Assembly (NCBI RefSeq): GCF_002078605.1
Contig: NZ_MSJR01000001.1
Location: 806,001-870,000, forward strand
DNA length: 64,000 nucleotides
Reading direction: 5' to 3'
Source of the DNA: Salegentibacter sediminis
GTDB taxonomy: Bacteria; Bacteroidota; Bacteroidia; Flavobacteriales; Flavobacteriaceae
This document shows positions 8,016 to 17,529 of the stretch, piece by piece. The notes beneath the pieces are model-generated. The model searched no databases. It was not told the DNA's origin and saw nothing but the letters and a program-made list of their open reading frames with translations. Numbering within the stretch: position 1 is the first letter of the stretch; each line of letters opens with the position of its first letter. The translations under genes and the position numbers were made by a program.

Positions 8016-11000
8016 ATGCAACAATTTTACAACCAAAAAATAGCTCCGAATTTCAGTAATAAGAGCTTTTTAATGCTTTTCATTTTTTTGTCTTTTATCA
8101 GTGGAACGGCAATGGCTCAAACGCCGGCTGATGAAAATTTCGAAAGCTATCCGGATGATGGCGCTGCTGTTCAAGTAGGCGCCAATGGAAGGACTGTAGG
8201 CGACCTTATATTTTTTTCCGATAATATTTCAAAAGAAACGGCTATTGGAACGGATATTTCCATTGGGTGGACATTTTTTCCAACTGGTGATCGATATTTT
8301 TCATACATATATCCTGAAGCAGAAACGACTGAGATTGGGTTTAAGTCTGCAAGTGGTGATTCCTTTAAACTGGTTTCTCTAGCAATTAGTAATTCTGATG
8401 GACTAAACGGAAGCAGGACAGAAAATTATATTGTAAGAGGATTTGATGAAAATGGAGTTGAGGTTGCCTCCGATAACTTAAATTTGGCAACAAGTGATGG
8501 TAGTGGCTCTATTAATTATAATAGGATAGAGTCCGTTCCTACGCTACAAGATGGTATTTTAACCTTCAACTCAGATTGGGAAAATGTGCAACGTGTAACT
8601 TTTACCGGAACAGATTTAAATGTAGGAATTACACATGGGCCGTCACTATCCTTTGACAATTTTGATTTTGAGCCGGCTGTTACTTCCACTTTCACTCCAT
8701 ATGTCACCACCTGGAAAACTGACAACCCGGGTACTTCTTCCTCAACTTCTATTACAATACCTACTAATGGGACAGGTTATAACTATGATGTAGACTGGAA
8801 TAATGATGGTATTTACGAAGATATTGGAGTTACGGGAGATATTACACATGATTATGGAACTGCCGGAACTTATACGGTTGCTATTAGAGGTGACTTTCCA
8901 CGTATTTATTTTGCGAATGGGGGAGATAAGGATAAAATAATATCAGTAGACCAATGGGGTGATATTGTGTGGAATTCTATGGCTCGGGCTTTCCAGGGAT
9001 GTAGTAATGTACAATTTATTGCCGTAGATATTCCAAATCTGGCAAATGTTACAGACATGTCCTATATGTTTTATCAGGCTACCTCATTCAATGGTGATAT
9101 AAGCACGTGGGATGTTAGCTCGGTTACTAATATGCACAGTATGTTTCTTGAGGCTAAGGCTTTCAACCAAAATATCGGGAATTGGAACGTGAGCAATGTG
9201 AAAAACATGGGTTATATGTTTAGAGGTGCTTCTTCTTTCAATCAGAATATTGGCAGTTGGAATGTGGGGAATGTGACTGATATGCAGGAAATGTTTCTTT
9301 TTGCCTCCGCTTTCGATCAGAATATCGGGAATTGGAATGTTAGTCAAGTAGTTACCATGAGAAGCATGTTTAACCGGACTACATTCAACCAAAATATTGG
9401 GAATTGGGATGTAGGCAATGTAACTAACATGTCCTTTATGTTCTCTAATGCTGCGTTTAACCAGGATCTTAATACCTGGAATGTGAGCAAGGTAACCGAT
9501 ATGGGCGGTATGTTTTACGGGAATCGAGCATTTAATGGTAAAATTCTAAACTGGGACGTAAGCCAAACACAAAACATGTATTATATGTTTAGAAGTGCTA
9601 TAGCTTTTAATCAAGATATTAGTAATTGGAATGTGAGTAATGTGAAAAACATGAGATCCATGTTTTATAGTGCATCATCTTTCAATCAAAATATTAGTAA
9701 TTGGAATGTAGGGAATGTGACAGATATGCAGGAAATGTTCTATTACGCCAGAAACTTCAATCATAATATCGGGAGTTGGGATGTAAGTAATGTAAGCAAC
9801 ATGCGCAATATGTTCTCTGGTGCTTCTGAATTTGATCAGGACCTCGGCACATGGGATATTGGTAATGTGACAGATATGAGCTATATGTTTAAATCAATTA
9901 AACTATCCCGATCAAATTATGACAATATATTAAAAGGTTGGAGTACGTTGGATGCCGGGGAGGTGAAAATCCCTACTAATGTAACCTTTGATGGAGGAAA
10001 CAGCACCTATTGCGACGGGGAAGCAGCAAGGGAAGAACTGACCGCTACCTACAACTGGACAATTACTGATGCTGGTCCGGAATGTCCTGATACTGAAGCA
10101 CCGGTTGGCTATGCTATTTCCATTGATCAGGCTTCTATTGATGAGAATAACGAAACCTCGATTAGCTTTACTTTTGCAGACGCGGAACCCGGAACCACAT
10201 ACAATTATACCTTTAGTAGTGATAACGGAGGTACTGATGTAACCGGTTCAGGTTCCATAGTGACAGCAACAGATCAAATTACAGGAATTAATATTAGTGG
10301 TCTCGAGGATGGGACTATTACCTTATCGGTAACACTTACAGATGCTTCCTTAAATGAAGGAATAGCGGCAACAGATTCTAAGCTTAAAGCTACAAATCAG
10401 GCACCGGTTGCAATTTGCAAAGCATTTACTGCGAAATTGGATGCGACTGGAAATGTCAGTATTTCTCCTGAAGACGTAAATAGTGGTTCCAGTGATGATA
10501 AAGCAGGATTTATACTATCTCTTGACGAAGACACTTTTGATTGTTCCAATGTAGGTTCCCCTGTTACGGTAACACTTACAATTACCGATAGTGAGGGCTT
10601 GTCTGATTCTTGCACAGCAACGGTAACCGTTCAGGATAATGTAGTTCCGGTGGTTGCAACACAAAATATCACTGTTCAGCTGGATGCTAATGGTGAGGCT
10701 TCCATAGTACCTGCCGATATTAACGATGGTTCTACCGACAATTGTGCAATAGACACCTACAGCCTGGACATCGAAAGCTTTACTTGTGCTGATGTTAATT
10801 CCCCGGTAACAGTTACCCTGACAGTGAAAGATGTGAATAGAAATTCCGCTTCAGAAACCGCAACTGTAACTGTTGAGGATAATGTAGCTCCTATAGCCTT
10901 AGCTCAGAACATCACGGTTTACCTGGATCAAAACGGTACTACGAGCATCACACCTGATCAGATCGACAATGGCTCAACAGATGCCTGTGGTATTGCAGAG

Positions 11001-14000
11001 CTAAGCCTGGATATTACAGAATTCAGCTGTGAGAATGTTGGTGCAAACGAAGTGACTTTAACTGTTACCGATAAAAATGGCAATCTTTCTCAGGCAACAG
11101 CCATCGTAACTGTTGAGGATAATATAGCTCCTATAGCTTTAGCTCAGAACATCACCGTTCAGCTTGATGAAAATGGAGTTGCAAAAATATCTCCTGAAGA
11201 GATCGATAACGGATCTTCAGATAATTGTGAAATTAATGAAGTAGCATTATTAAAAGAAGGTACAGCCTTTTCAGAAGTAGGGGAAGGTCAGAACCTCTCT
11301 ATTACCTTACCAGCCGGCAAAGTTGTAACAGCAGTCAATTTCGCAAGTTATGGAACGCCAACCGGAGGTGAGGGTGATTATGCATTGGGTTGGTGCCACG
11401 CTGCCAATTCACAACAAATTGTGGAAAGTTACGCTCTCGGTAAGAATAGTTTTACTATTCCTGCCACCAACGAAGTATTTGGCGATCCTTGTGTTGGAAC
11501 AGTTAAGAAATTATTTGTTGCGGTAAGTTATTCCGCAGAAGCAAATGACCTTGAGTTTACCTGTAATGACCTTGGAGAAAACATGGTCACTCTAAAAGTT
11601 ACCGATAAAAGTGGGAACAGTTCTGAAAGCACTGCTACCGTTACCGTTGAAGACGATGTACTACCAACTGCCATAGCACAGGATATTACCATTTATCTTG
11701 ATGAAGATGGAAAGGCAGTAACCAATGCAGTAGACGTTAACAGTAATTCTACAGACAATTGTTTTATTGAAAGCCTGAGTTTAAGTAAAACTCAATTTGA
11801 TTGTACAAATGTTGGAGAAAATACTGTAGAACTCACTGTAACCGATCCTAGTGGCAATGAGGCAATTGCTGAAGCTACTGTAACTGTAGTAGATAACATT
11901 GTTCCGGTCGTATTAACTCAGAATATCACGGTTCAGCTTGATGAAAATGGAGAAGCTACTATCACTCCTGAAGATATCGATAACGGCTCAACAGATAATT
12001 GTGAGATCGATTCAATGAATCTTGATAAGGATAGCTTTGACTGCACTGACGTCGACACTCCCGTTACAGTAACGCTGACAGTGACCGATGTTAATGGAAA
12101 TAAATCTTCAGAAACTGCGATAGTAACTGTAGAAGATAATCTTGATCCGGTTGTAGTAAGCCAGGATATCACTGTTCAACTGGATGCTGATGGAGTAGCC
12201 TCCATTGTGCCTTCAGATATCGATAATGGTTCTTCCGATAATTGTGAGATTGATTCAATGAGCCTGGATATTGACAGCTTTGATTGTGCGGATGTTGACA
12301 ATCCTGTAACGGTTACCTTAATTGTGGTCGATGTTCATGGGAATGAATCTTCAGAAACTGCAACGGTAAACGTAGAAGATAATGTAGTTCCGGTTGCAGT
12401 AACCCAGGATATCACGGTCCAACTGGATGCCGATGGAGTCACCTCTATTTTACCTGCGGATATCGACAATGGATCCTCAGACAATTGTGAGATTGATACT
12501 ATGAACCTTGACATTGACAGTTTCAGCTGTTCAGATATTGATAATCCCGTTACAGTAATCCTAACTGTTACAGATGTTAACGGAAATAAATCTTCAGAAA
12601 CTGCAATCGTAACGGTTGAAGATAATATTGCTCCTGAAGCAATCAGTAAGAACATCACCGTTCAGCTTGATGAAAATGGAGTTGCAACAATTACCCCTGA
12701 GGAAATCGACAATGGCTCAAAAGATGCCTGTGGAATTGCTGACCTGCGATTGAATATCACAGAATTTAGCTGCGCTGATGTTGGCGAGAATGAAGTTATT
12801 CTGACTGTTAAAGATGAAAACGGAAATACTTCAGAGGCTACTGCAATAGTAACTGTAGAAGATAATGTAGATCCAGTTGTGATCACTCAGAACATCACTG
12901 TTCAACTGGATCAAAATGGAACAGCGACAATTACGCCTGAAGAGATCAACAACGGCTCAAACGATGCCTGTGGAATTGCTGATTTAAGTCTGAACATCAC
13001 AGAATTCAATTGTGAAAATGTTGGCGAGAATGAAGTTATTCTTACTGTTGAAGATAACAATGGAAACACTTCAGAGGCTACTGCAATAGTAACTGTAGAA
13101 GATAATGTAGATCCAGTCGTGATCACCCGGAACATCACCGTTCAACTGGATCAAAATGGAACAGCGACAATTACGCCAGAAGAGATCAACAACGGCTCAA
13201 ACGATGCCTGTGGAATTGCTGATTTAAGTCTGAACATCACAGAATTCAATTGTGAAAATGTTGGCGAGAATGAAGTTATTTTTACTGTTGAAGATAACAA
13301 TGGAAACACTTCAGAGGCTACTGCAATAGTAACTGTAGAAGATAATGTAGATCCAGTCGTAATCGCTCAGAACATCACTGTTCAACTGGATGCTGATGGA
13401 ACAGCGACGATTACGCCTGAAGAGATCAACAATGGCTCAAACGATGCCTGTGGAAATGCTGATTTAAGTCTGAACATCACAGAATTCAATTGTGAAAATG
13501 TTGGCGAGAATGAAGTTATTCTTACTGTTAAAGATGAAAACGGAAATACTTCAGAGGCTACTGCAATAGTAACTGTAGAAGATAAAGTAGATCCAGTCGT
13601 GATCACCCGGAACATCACCGTTCAACTGGATCAAAATGGAACAGCGACAATTACGCCTGAAGAGATCAACAACGGCTCAAACGATGCCTGTGGAATTGCT
13701 GATCTGCGATTGGATATCACAGAATTTAGCTGCACTGATGTTGGCGAGAATGAAGTTATTCTGACTGTTGAAGACGAAAACGGCAACGAATCTTCAGAAA
13801 CTGCAACGGTAATTGTTGTAGATAATCTTGATCCGATTGTAGTGACTAAGGATATCACGGTCCAACTAGATGCTGATGGAGTCGCCTCCATTTTACCTGC
13901 GGATATCGACAATGGCTCCTCTGATAATTGTGATATTGATACCATGAGTCTTGATCAGGATAGCTTTGCCTGTAATGATGTCAACGCTCCCGTTACAGTA

Positions 14001-16214
14001 ACGCTGACAGTAACCGATGTTAATGGAAATGAATCTTCAGGAACTGCCATTGTAACTATAGAAGACAAAATTAATCCTCTAGCTCAAGCTCAAAACTTCA
14101 CTGTTCAGTTAGATGAAAATGGAGTAGCTAGTATCACTTCAGAAGATATTGACAATGGTTCCAATGACGCCTGCGGAATTGCAGAGCTAAGCTTGGATAT
14201 TACAGAATTCAGCTGTGAGGATGTAGGCGAAAACGAAGTGACTTTAACTGTTACCGATAATAATGGCAATCTTTCTCAAGCTACAGCCATCGTAACTGTA
14301 GAGGATAATATAGCTCCTTTAGCTTTAGCTCAGAACATCAGCGTTGAGCTTGATGAAAATGGAAGAGCGACGATTACTCCAGATATGATCGACAACGGCT
14401 CAAACGACGCCTGCGGTATTGCAGAGCTACGCCTGGATATTACAGAGTTTAGCTGTAAGGATGTTGGTAGAAATGTGGTGACTTTAACAGTAACCGATAA
14501 TAATGGGAATACTTCGAAAGCTACAGCCATTGTAACAATAGAAGACAATGTAGCTCCTGTAACAATCACCCAGAACATCACTGTTCAGCTGGATGAAAAT
14601 GGAGTTGCTTCCATTACCCCTGAGGAAATCGACAACGGTTCCAATGACGCTTGCGGAATTGCAGAAATTACTCTGGATAAAACAGAATTCAGCTGTGAAA
14701 ATCTTGGTGCAAACGAAGTGACTTTAACTGTTGCCGATAATAACGGGAATACTTCTAAAGCAACAGCCATAATTACTGTAGAAGACAATGTGGCTCCTAT
14801 AGCCTTAGCTCAAGACATCACAGTTCAGCTTGATGAAAATGGAGTTGCTACTATTACATCTCAAGATATCAATAACGGCTCTAACGATGCCTGCGGAATT
14901 GCAGATTTAAGTCTGGATGTTAGCAACTTTGAATGTGTTAATGTTGGGGAGAATGAAGTTATCTTAACAGTAACCGATAATAACGGGAATACTTCGGAAG
15001 CTATAGCCATAGTAACTGTAGAAGATAATCTCGATCCTGTGGCCATAGCCAAAGACATCACTGTACAACTTGATGAAAATGGAAAGGCTACTATCACTCC
15101 GGAAATGATCGACAATGGATCTAACGATTCCTGTGGAATTGCTGAAATGAGTCTTGACTTTACCGAATTCAGCTGTGCAGATCTTGGTGTCAATCCGGTG
15201 AAATTAAGTGTTACCGATTCAAATGGAAATGTTGCTTCGGTTATGGCCAATGTAACTGTACTCAACATCCAGCCACTGGAGTTAATGCAGGCAAATCTTC
15301 CGGAGATTACTTCAGAATGTGCCATCGCACTGAGTGACCTGGAGGTGCCAAAAGCATCAGGACTATGTAACACCGAAATCCTCGCAAGCACCCAGGCGTC
15401 TGAAGTGATTGGAGAAAGCATGACCATCACCTGGATGTTTGAAGACGAAAGTGGCAATACACTTAGCCAAACCCAGCAGATCACCATTGAAGATAAAACT
15501 GCTCCGGTACCTAACCAGGATATCCTGGAGGATATTATTGTAGAATGTAGTGTGGAAAATATTTCTGCGCCAACGGCTACCGATAATTGTGGTGGACAAA
15601 TCACTGCTACCACCGGCGATCCTACCAGTTATACTCAGCAGGGAGATTATATAATCACCTGGACTTTTACCGATGCTGCAGGAAACAGCACCACTCAGGA
15701 TCAGTTTGTAGTAGTGGAGGATATCACGGCGCCTGTTGCCCAGGCTTCTGATCTTAATATTGAGATCGATTTCAATGACTCTATCACTATAAGACCTGAG
15801 GATATTGACGCGGGTAGTTATGATGAGTGCGGTGAAGTTACGCTTAGTCTTGACCGGGATTATTTTGATGAGGAAGGAACTTATGACGTAATCCTTACCG
15901 TGACCGACCCTAATGGCAACATTGCTCAAACTACTGCCACGGTAAACGTCAGCTTAAAGAAATTCCAAACCACCAATGTACACGTAGTGCCAACGATGCT
16001 TGAACCAGGAGAAGTGGCGAAAGTTATAGTTTCAGGAGGAAGCCTTATTAAAAATATTGAGGTTCTGGAAACGGAAACCGGAAAATATAAGGTCATCCGC
16101 GGAAACGATCTTCAACAAATGAACCTTGATGTCGCACCTTTCAAGGGAACCCTCCTTATCCGGGTTGCCGATGATAAAGGAAAAGTTCACCTTAAAAAAA
16201 TAATTGCCCTATAA
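8016..16214 (+). CDS. Giant T9SS adhesin: BspA repeats, Ig-like array, SUEL lectin insert
   Basis: 2732 residues. A signal peptide ends near TAMA|QT (residue 34). Residues 36-220 form a beta-rich domain. Residues 350-630 hold 12 BspA-type (DUF285) units with MF.. and W(D/N)V.NVT.M phrases. From about 795 to 2413 come some 19 tandem modules of about 80 residues that end in TVEDN and carry NITVQLD, IDNGS and LTVTDxNGN. The fourth module contains an insert (about 1085-1176) with FASYGTP, C, LGKxSF, FGDPC and GTxKxLxVxYS, the pattern of SUEL/galactose-rhamnose lectins. HYR-like modules follow. The last 80 residues, ending LKKIIAL, resemble T9SS sorting domains. It should be exported and surface anchored. 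Confidence 0.9.
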   Translation: MQQFYNQKIAPNFSNKSFLMLFIFLSFISGTAMAQTPADENFESYPDDGAAVQVGANGRTVGDLIFFSDNISKETAIGTDISIGWTFFPTGDRYFSYIYPEAETTEIGFKSASGDSFKLVSLAISNSDGLNGSRTENYIVRGFDENGVEVASDNLNLATSDGSGSINYNRIESVPTLQDGILTFNSDWENVQRVTFTGTDLNVGITHGPSLSFDNFDFEPAVTSTFTPYVTTWKTDNPGTSSSTSITIPTNGTGYNYDVDWNNDGIYEDIGVTGDITHDYGTAGTYTVAIRGDFPRIYFANGGDKDKIISVDQWGDIVWNSMARAFQGCSNVQFIAVDIPNLANVTDMSYMFYQATSFNGDISTWDVSSVTNMHSMFLEAKAFNQNIGNWNVSNVKNMGYMFRGASSFNQNIGSWNVGNVTDMQEMFLFASAFDQNIGNWNVSQVVTMRSMFNRTTFNQNIGNWDVGNVTNMSFMFSNAAFNQDLNTWNVSKVTDMGGMFYGNRAFNGKILNWDVSQTQNMYYMFRSAIAFNQDISNWNVSNVKNMRSMFYSASSFNQNISNWNVGNVTDMQEMFYYARNFNHNIGSWDVSNVSNMRNMFSGASEFDQDLGTWDIGNVTDMSYMFKSIKLSRSNYDNILKGWSTLDAGEVKIPTNVTFDGGNSTYCDGEAAREELTATYNWTITDAGPECPDTEAPVGYAISIDQASIDENNETSISFTFADAEPGTTYNYTFSSDNGGTDVTGSGSIVTATDQITGINISGLEDGTITLSVTLTDASLNEGIAATDSKLKATNQAPVAICKAFTAKLDATGNVSISPEDVNSGSSDDKAGFILSLDEDTFDCSNVGSPVTVTLTITDSEGLSDSCTATVTVQDNVVPVVATQNITVQLDANGEASIVPADINDGSTDNCAIDTYSLDIESFTCADVNSPVTVTLTVKDVNRNSASETATVTVEDNVAPIALAQNITVYLDQNGTTSITPDQIDNGSTDACGIAELSLDITEFSCENVGANEVTLTVTDKNGNLSQATAIVTVEDNIAPIALAQNITVQLDENGVAKISPEEIDNGSSDNCEINEVALLKEGTAFSEVGEGQNLSITLPAGKVVTAVNFASYGTPTGGEGDYALGWCHAANSQQIVESYALGKNSFTIPATNEVFGDPCVGTVKKLFVAVSYSAEANDLEFTCNDLGENMVTLKVTDKSGNSSESTATVTVEDDVLPTAIAQDITIYLDEDGKAVTNAVDVNSNSTDNCFIESLSLSKTQFDCTNVGENTVELTVTDPSGNEAIAEATVTVVDNIVPVVLTQNITVQLDENGEATITPEDIDNGSTDNCEIDSMNLDKDSFDCTDVDTPVTVTLTVTDVNGNKSSETAIVTVEDNLDPVVVSQDITVQLDADGVASIVPSDIDNGSSDNCEIDSMSLDIDSFDCADVDNPVTVTLIVVDVHGNESSETATVNVEDNVVPVAVTQDITVQLDADGVTSILPADIDNGSSDNCEIDTMNLDIDSFSCSDIDNPVTVILTVTDVNGNKSSETAIVTVEDNIAPEAISKNITVQLDENGVATITPEEIDNGSKDACGIADLRLNITEFSCADVGENEVILTVKDENGNTSEATAIVTVEDNVDPVVITQNITVQLDQNGTATITPEEINNGSNDACGIADLSLNITEFNCENVGENEVILTVEDNNGNTSEATAIVTVEDNVDPVVITRNITVQLDQNGTATITPEEINNGSNDACGIADLSLNITEFNCENVGENEVIFTVEDNNGNTSEATAIVTVEDNVDPVVIAQNITVQLDADGTATITPEEINNGSNDACGNADLSLNITEFNCENVGENEVILTVKDENGNTSEATAIVTVEDKVDPVVITRNITVQLDQNGTATITPEEINNGSNDACGIADLRLDITEFSCTDVGENEVILTVEDENGNESSETATVIVVDNLDPIVVTKDITVQLDADGVASILPADIDNGSSDNCDIDTMSLDQDSFACNDVNAPVTVTLTVTDVNGNESSGTAIVTIEDKINPLAQAQNFTVQLDENGVASITSEDIDNGSNDACGIAELSLDITEFSCEDVGENEVTLTVTDNNGNLSQATAIVTVEDNIAPLALAQNISVELDENGRATITPDMIDNGSNDACGIAELRLDITEFSCKDVGRNVVTLTVTDNNGNTSKATAIVTIEDNVAPVTITQNITVQLDENGVASITPEEIDNGSNDACGIAEITLDKTEFSCENLGANEVTLTVADNNGNTSKATAIITVEDNVAPIALAQDITVQLDENGVATITSQDINNGSNDACGIADLSLDVSNFECVNVGENEVILTVTDNNGNTSEAIAIVTVEDNLDPVAIAKDITVQLDENGKATITPEMIDNGSNDSCGIAEMSLDFTEFSCADLGVNPVKLSVTDSNGNVASVMANVTVLNIQPLELMQANLPEITSECAIALSDLEVPKASGLCNTEILASTQASEVIGESMTITWMFEDESGNTLSQTQQITIEDKTAPVPNQDILEDIIVECSVENISAPTATDNCGGQITATTGDPTSYTQQGDYIITWTFTDAAGNSTTQDQFVVVEDITAPVAQASDLNIEIDFNDSITIRPEDIDAGSYDECGEVTLSLDRDYFDEEGTYDVILTVTDPNGNIAQTTATVNVSLKKFQTTNVHVVPTMLEPGEVAKVIVSGGSLIKNIEVLETETGKYKVIRGNDLQQMNLDVAPFKGTLLIRVADDKGKVHLKKIIAL
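9066..9900 (+). repeat. BspA-type (DUF285) repeats, 12 units
   Basis: Within the adhesin, about 72-75 bases per unit encode MFxxAxxFNQxIxxWNVxNVTxM. Twelve MF-starting units can be counted, from MFYQ to MFKS. In other bacteria these repeats form leucine-rich-like solenoids that bind host or surface ligands. Confidence 0.85.
12868..13827 (+). repeat. Four nearly identical tandem 240-base units
   Basis: Units start with GATCCAGT at 12868, 13108, 13348 and 13588, exactly 240 bases apart. They differ by only scattered substitutions, for example ATTGCT versus AATGCT at the GIAD/GNAD position. Neighbouring modules are much more diverged, so this block looks recently amplified or homogenised by recombination. 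Confidence 0.9.
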
Positions 16215-16225
16215 ACTTAGAAAAA

Positions 16226-17413
16226 ATGAAAAGAAATATCTCAACATATAGTTTTATAAGTCTTTTACTAATGAGCTTTTTCGGCTCGCAACTTACTGCT
16301 CAGGAATTGGTGCGCCCCGTGATTACGGGTGCACCCTTTCTGCAGGTAGTCCCCGATGCTCGCTCGGGTGGAATGGGCGAGGTTGGCGTTGCCAGCTTAG
16401 GAGACAACTTCTCCCAGTTTCACAACCCTGCAAAATTCCTGTTTATGGAAGGGGAGAGCAGTGGTGTAGGTTTGTCTTACATTCCGCAATTCGTAGGCTA
16501 TGCCGATGATATCTTTCACGCCCAGGCCGGGTATTTTCAGAAACTCAATGAGCGCTCAGCTCTTAGCGGTTCTCTTACTTATTTCAGCTTCGGAAATGTA
16601 GACCTGGAAGAAGAACAGGCCGGGCAGATTATCAATACCGGGAGTTTCGTACCCAACGAATTGGCTCTGGAAGCAGCCTATAGTCTAAAACTCAACGAAT
16701 ATTTTGGGATGGCGGTAACAGGAAGGTATATCAGATCTGATATTACCGATAATCAAATGAACTCCACCCTTCGATTAAAGACAGGGCAGGCAGTTGCAGC
16801 AGATGTTTCAGGTTACTATATTTCCAATCCTTTTACTCACGCTAATAAATGGACAGCCGGTTTTGCTTTAAAAAATGTGGGGTCTAAACTGGAATATGCT
16901 AACGAATCAGGTTATGAATACCCCTTACCCACCAGCTTAAAATTAGGAGGTGGTTATCATATCGCCACTGGTGAAAATGATTATATTTCATTTTATGGAG
17001 AAGCCCTGAAATATTTGGTGCCGGCAACCGATGATCAGCGAAACCTTTCACAAAACTCCGCTATAGGAGGAATTTTTAATTCCTTCACCGATGCCCCTGG
17101 CGGTTTCTCTGAAGAAATGAAAGAAATGATTTGGTCTTTAGGATCAGAAATTAATCTGAATAATTCTTTGCAGCTTAGAACCGGGTACATTACACAGAGT
17201 GGGGAAAAAGGATTCAGGAATCATGTAACTTTTGGGCTTGGTATGAATTGGGAAGGTTTCAATTTCGACTTCGCCTATCAAAGCCCTGTAATAAAAAACG
17301 TATCCTTTGATAATGATAAGGTTATGAAATTTTCTTTGAGCTATATGTTTGGAAGCACTCCGGGAAGATCCACCCTGGACCCCGCAAGAAATGAGCAAAT
17401 AAGTGCCAGGTAA
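16226..17413 (+). CDS. PorV-family type IX secretion outer-membrane protein (paralogue)
   Basis: 395 residues. A signal peptide ends near LTAQE. The mature N-terminus has the PorV pattern: PFLQVVPDARSGGMGEVGVA followed by NPAKF, then a series of beta strands typical of a 14-stranded barrel, ending in LSYMFG. PorV (LptO) receives T9SS cargo and shuttles it to the attachment complex. The gene starts 11 bases after the adhesin stop, so the two are probably cotranscribed and this copy probably serves that cargo. PorV for the core T9SS is normally encoded elsewhere beside porU, so this looks like a dedicated paralogue. Confidence 0.8.
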   Translation: MKRNISTYSFISLLLMSFFGSQLTAQELVRPVITGAPFLQVVPDARSGGMGEVGVASLGDNFSQFHNPAKFLFMEGESSGVGLSYIPQFVGYADDIFHAQAGYFQKLNERSALSGSLTYFSFGNVDLEEEQAGQIINTGSFVPNELALEAAYSLKLNEYFGMAVTGRYIRSDITDNQMNSTLRLKTGQAVAADVSGYYISNPFTHANKWTAGFALKNVGSKLEYANESGYEYPLPTSLKLGGGYHIATGENDYISFYGEALKYLVPATDDQRNLSQNSAIGGIFNSFTDAPGGFSEEMKEMIWSLGSEINLNNSLQLRTGYITQSGEKGFRNHVTFGLGMNWEGFNFDFAYQSPVIKNVSFDNDKVMKFSLSYMFGSTPGRSTLDPARNEQISAR

Positions 17414-17451
17414 ACTTTACTTATTCTCATTAAATTATATACTTAAAGTAG

Positions 17452-17500
17452 AAAATTACCCGTTGGCTGAACTATAGGTTTAACGGGTAATTTTTTTTAA
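17452..17500 (+). terminator. Intrinsic terminator after PorV-like gene
   Basis: AAATTACCCGTT (17453-17464) pairs with AACGGGTAATTT (17482-17493), followed by a T run. The position suits termination of the adhesin-PorV unit between convergent genes. Confidence 0.8.
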
Positions 17501-17529
17501 TCTGGTCCGGGCTGCCCGCCATACAGTAT

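Noticed and set aside
12868-13827. Regular direct repeats as a possible CRISPR array
   Set aside because: The unit is 240 bases, fully coding and in frame. There are no short repeats with unique spacers.
11933-15929. Many minus-strand ORFs of 65-250 codons across the adhesin repeat array
   Set aside because: They are shadows of the repetitive plus-strand gene. Their sequences are low-complexity Ser/Thr/Val reversals of the same modules, with no independent start signals.
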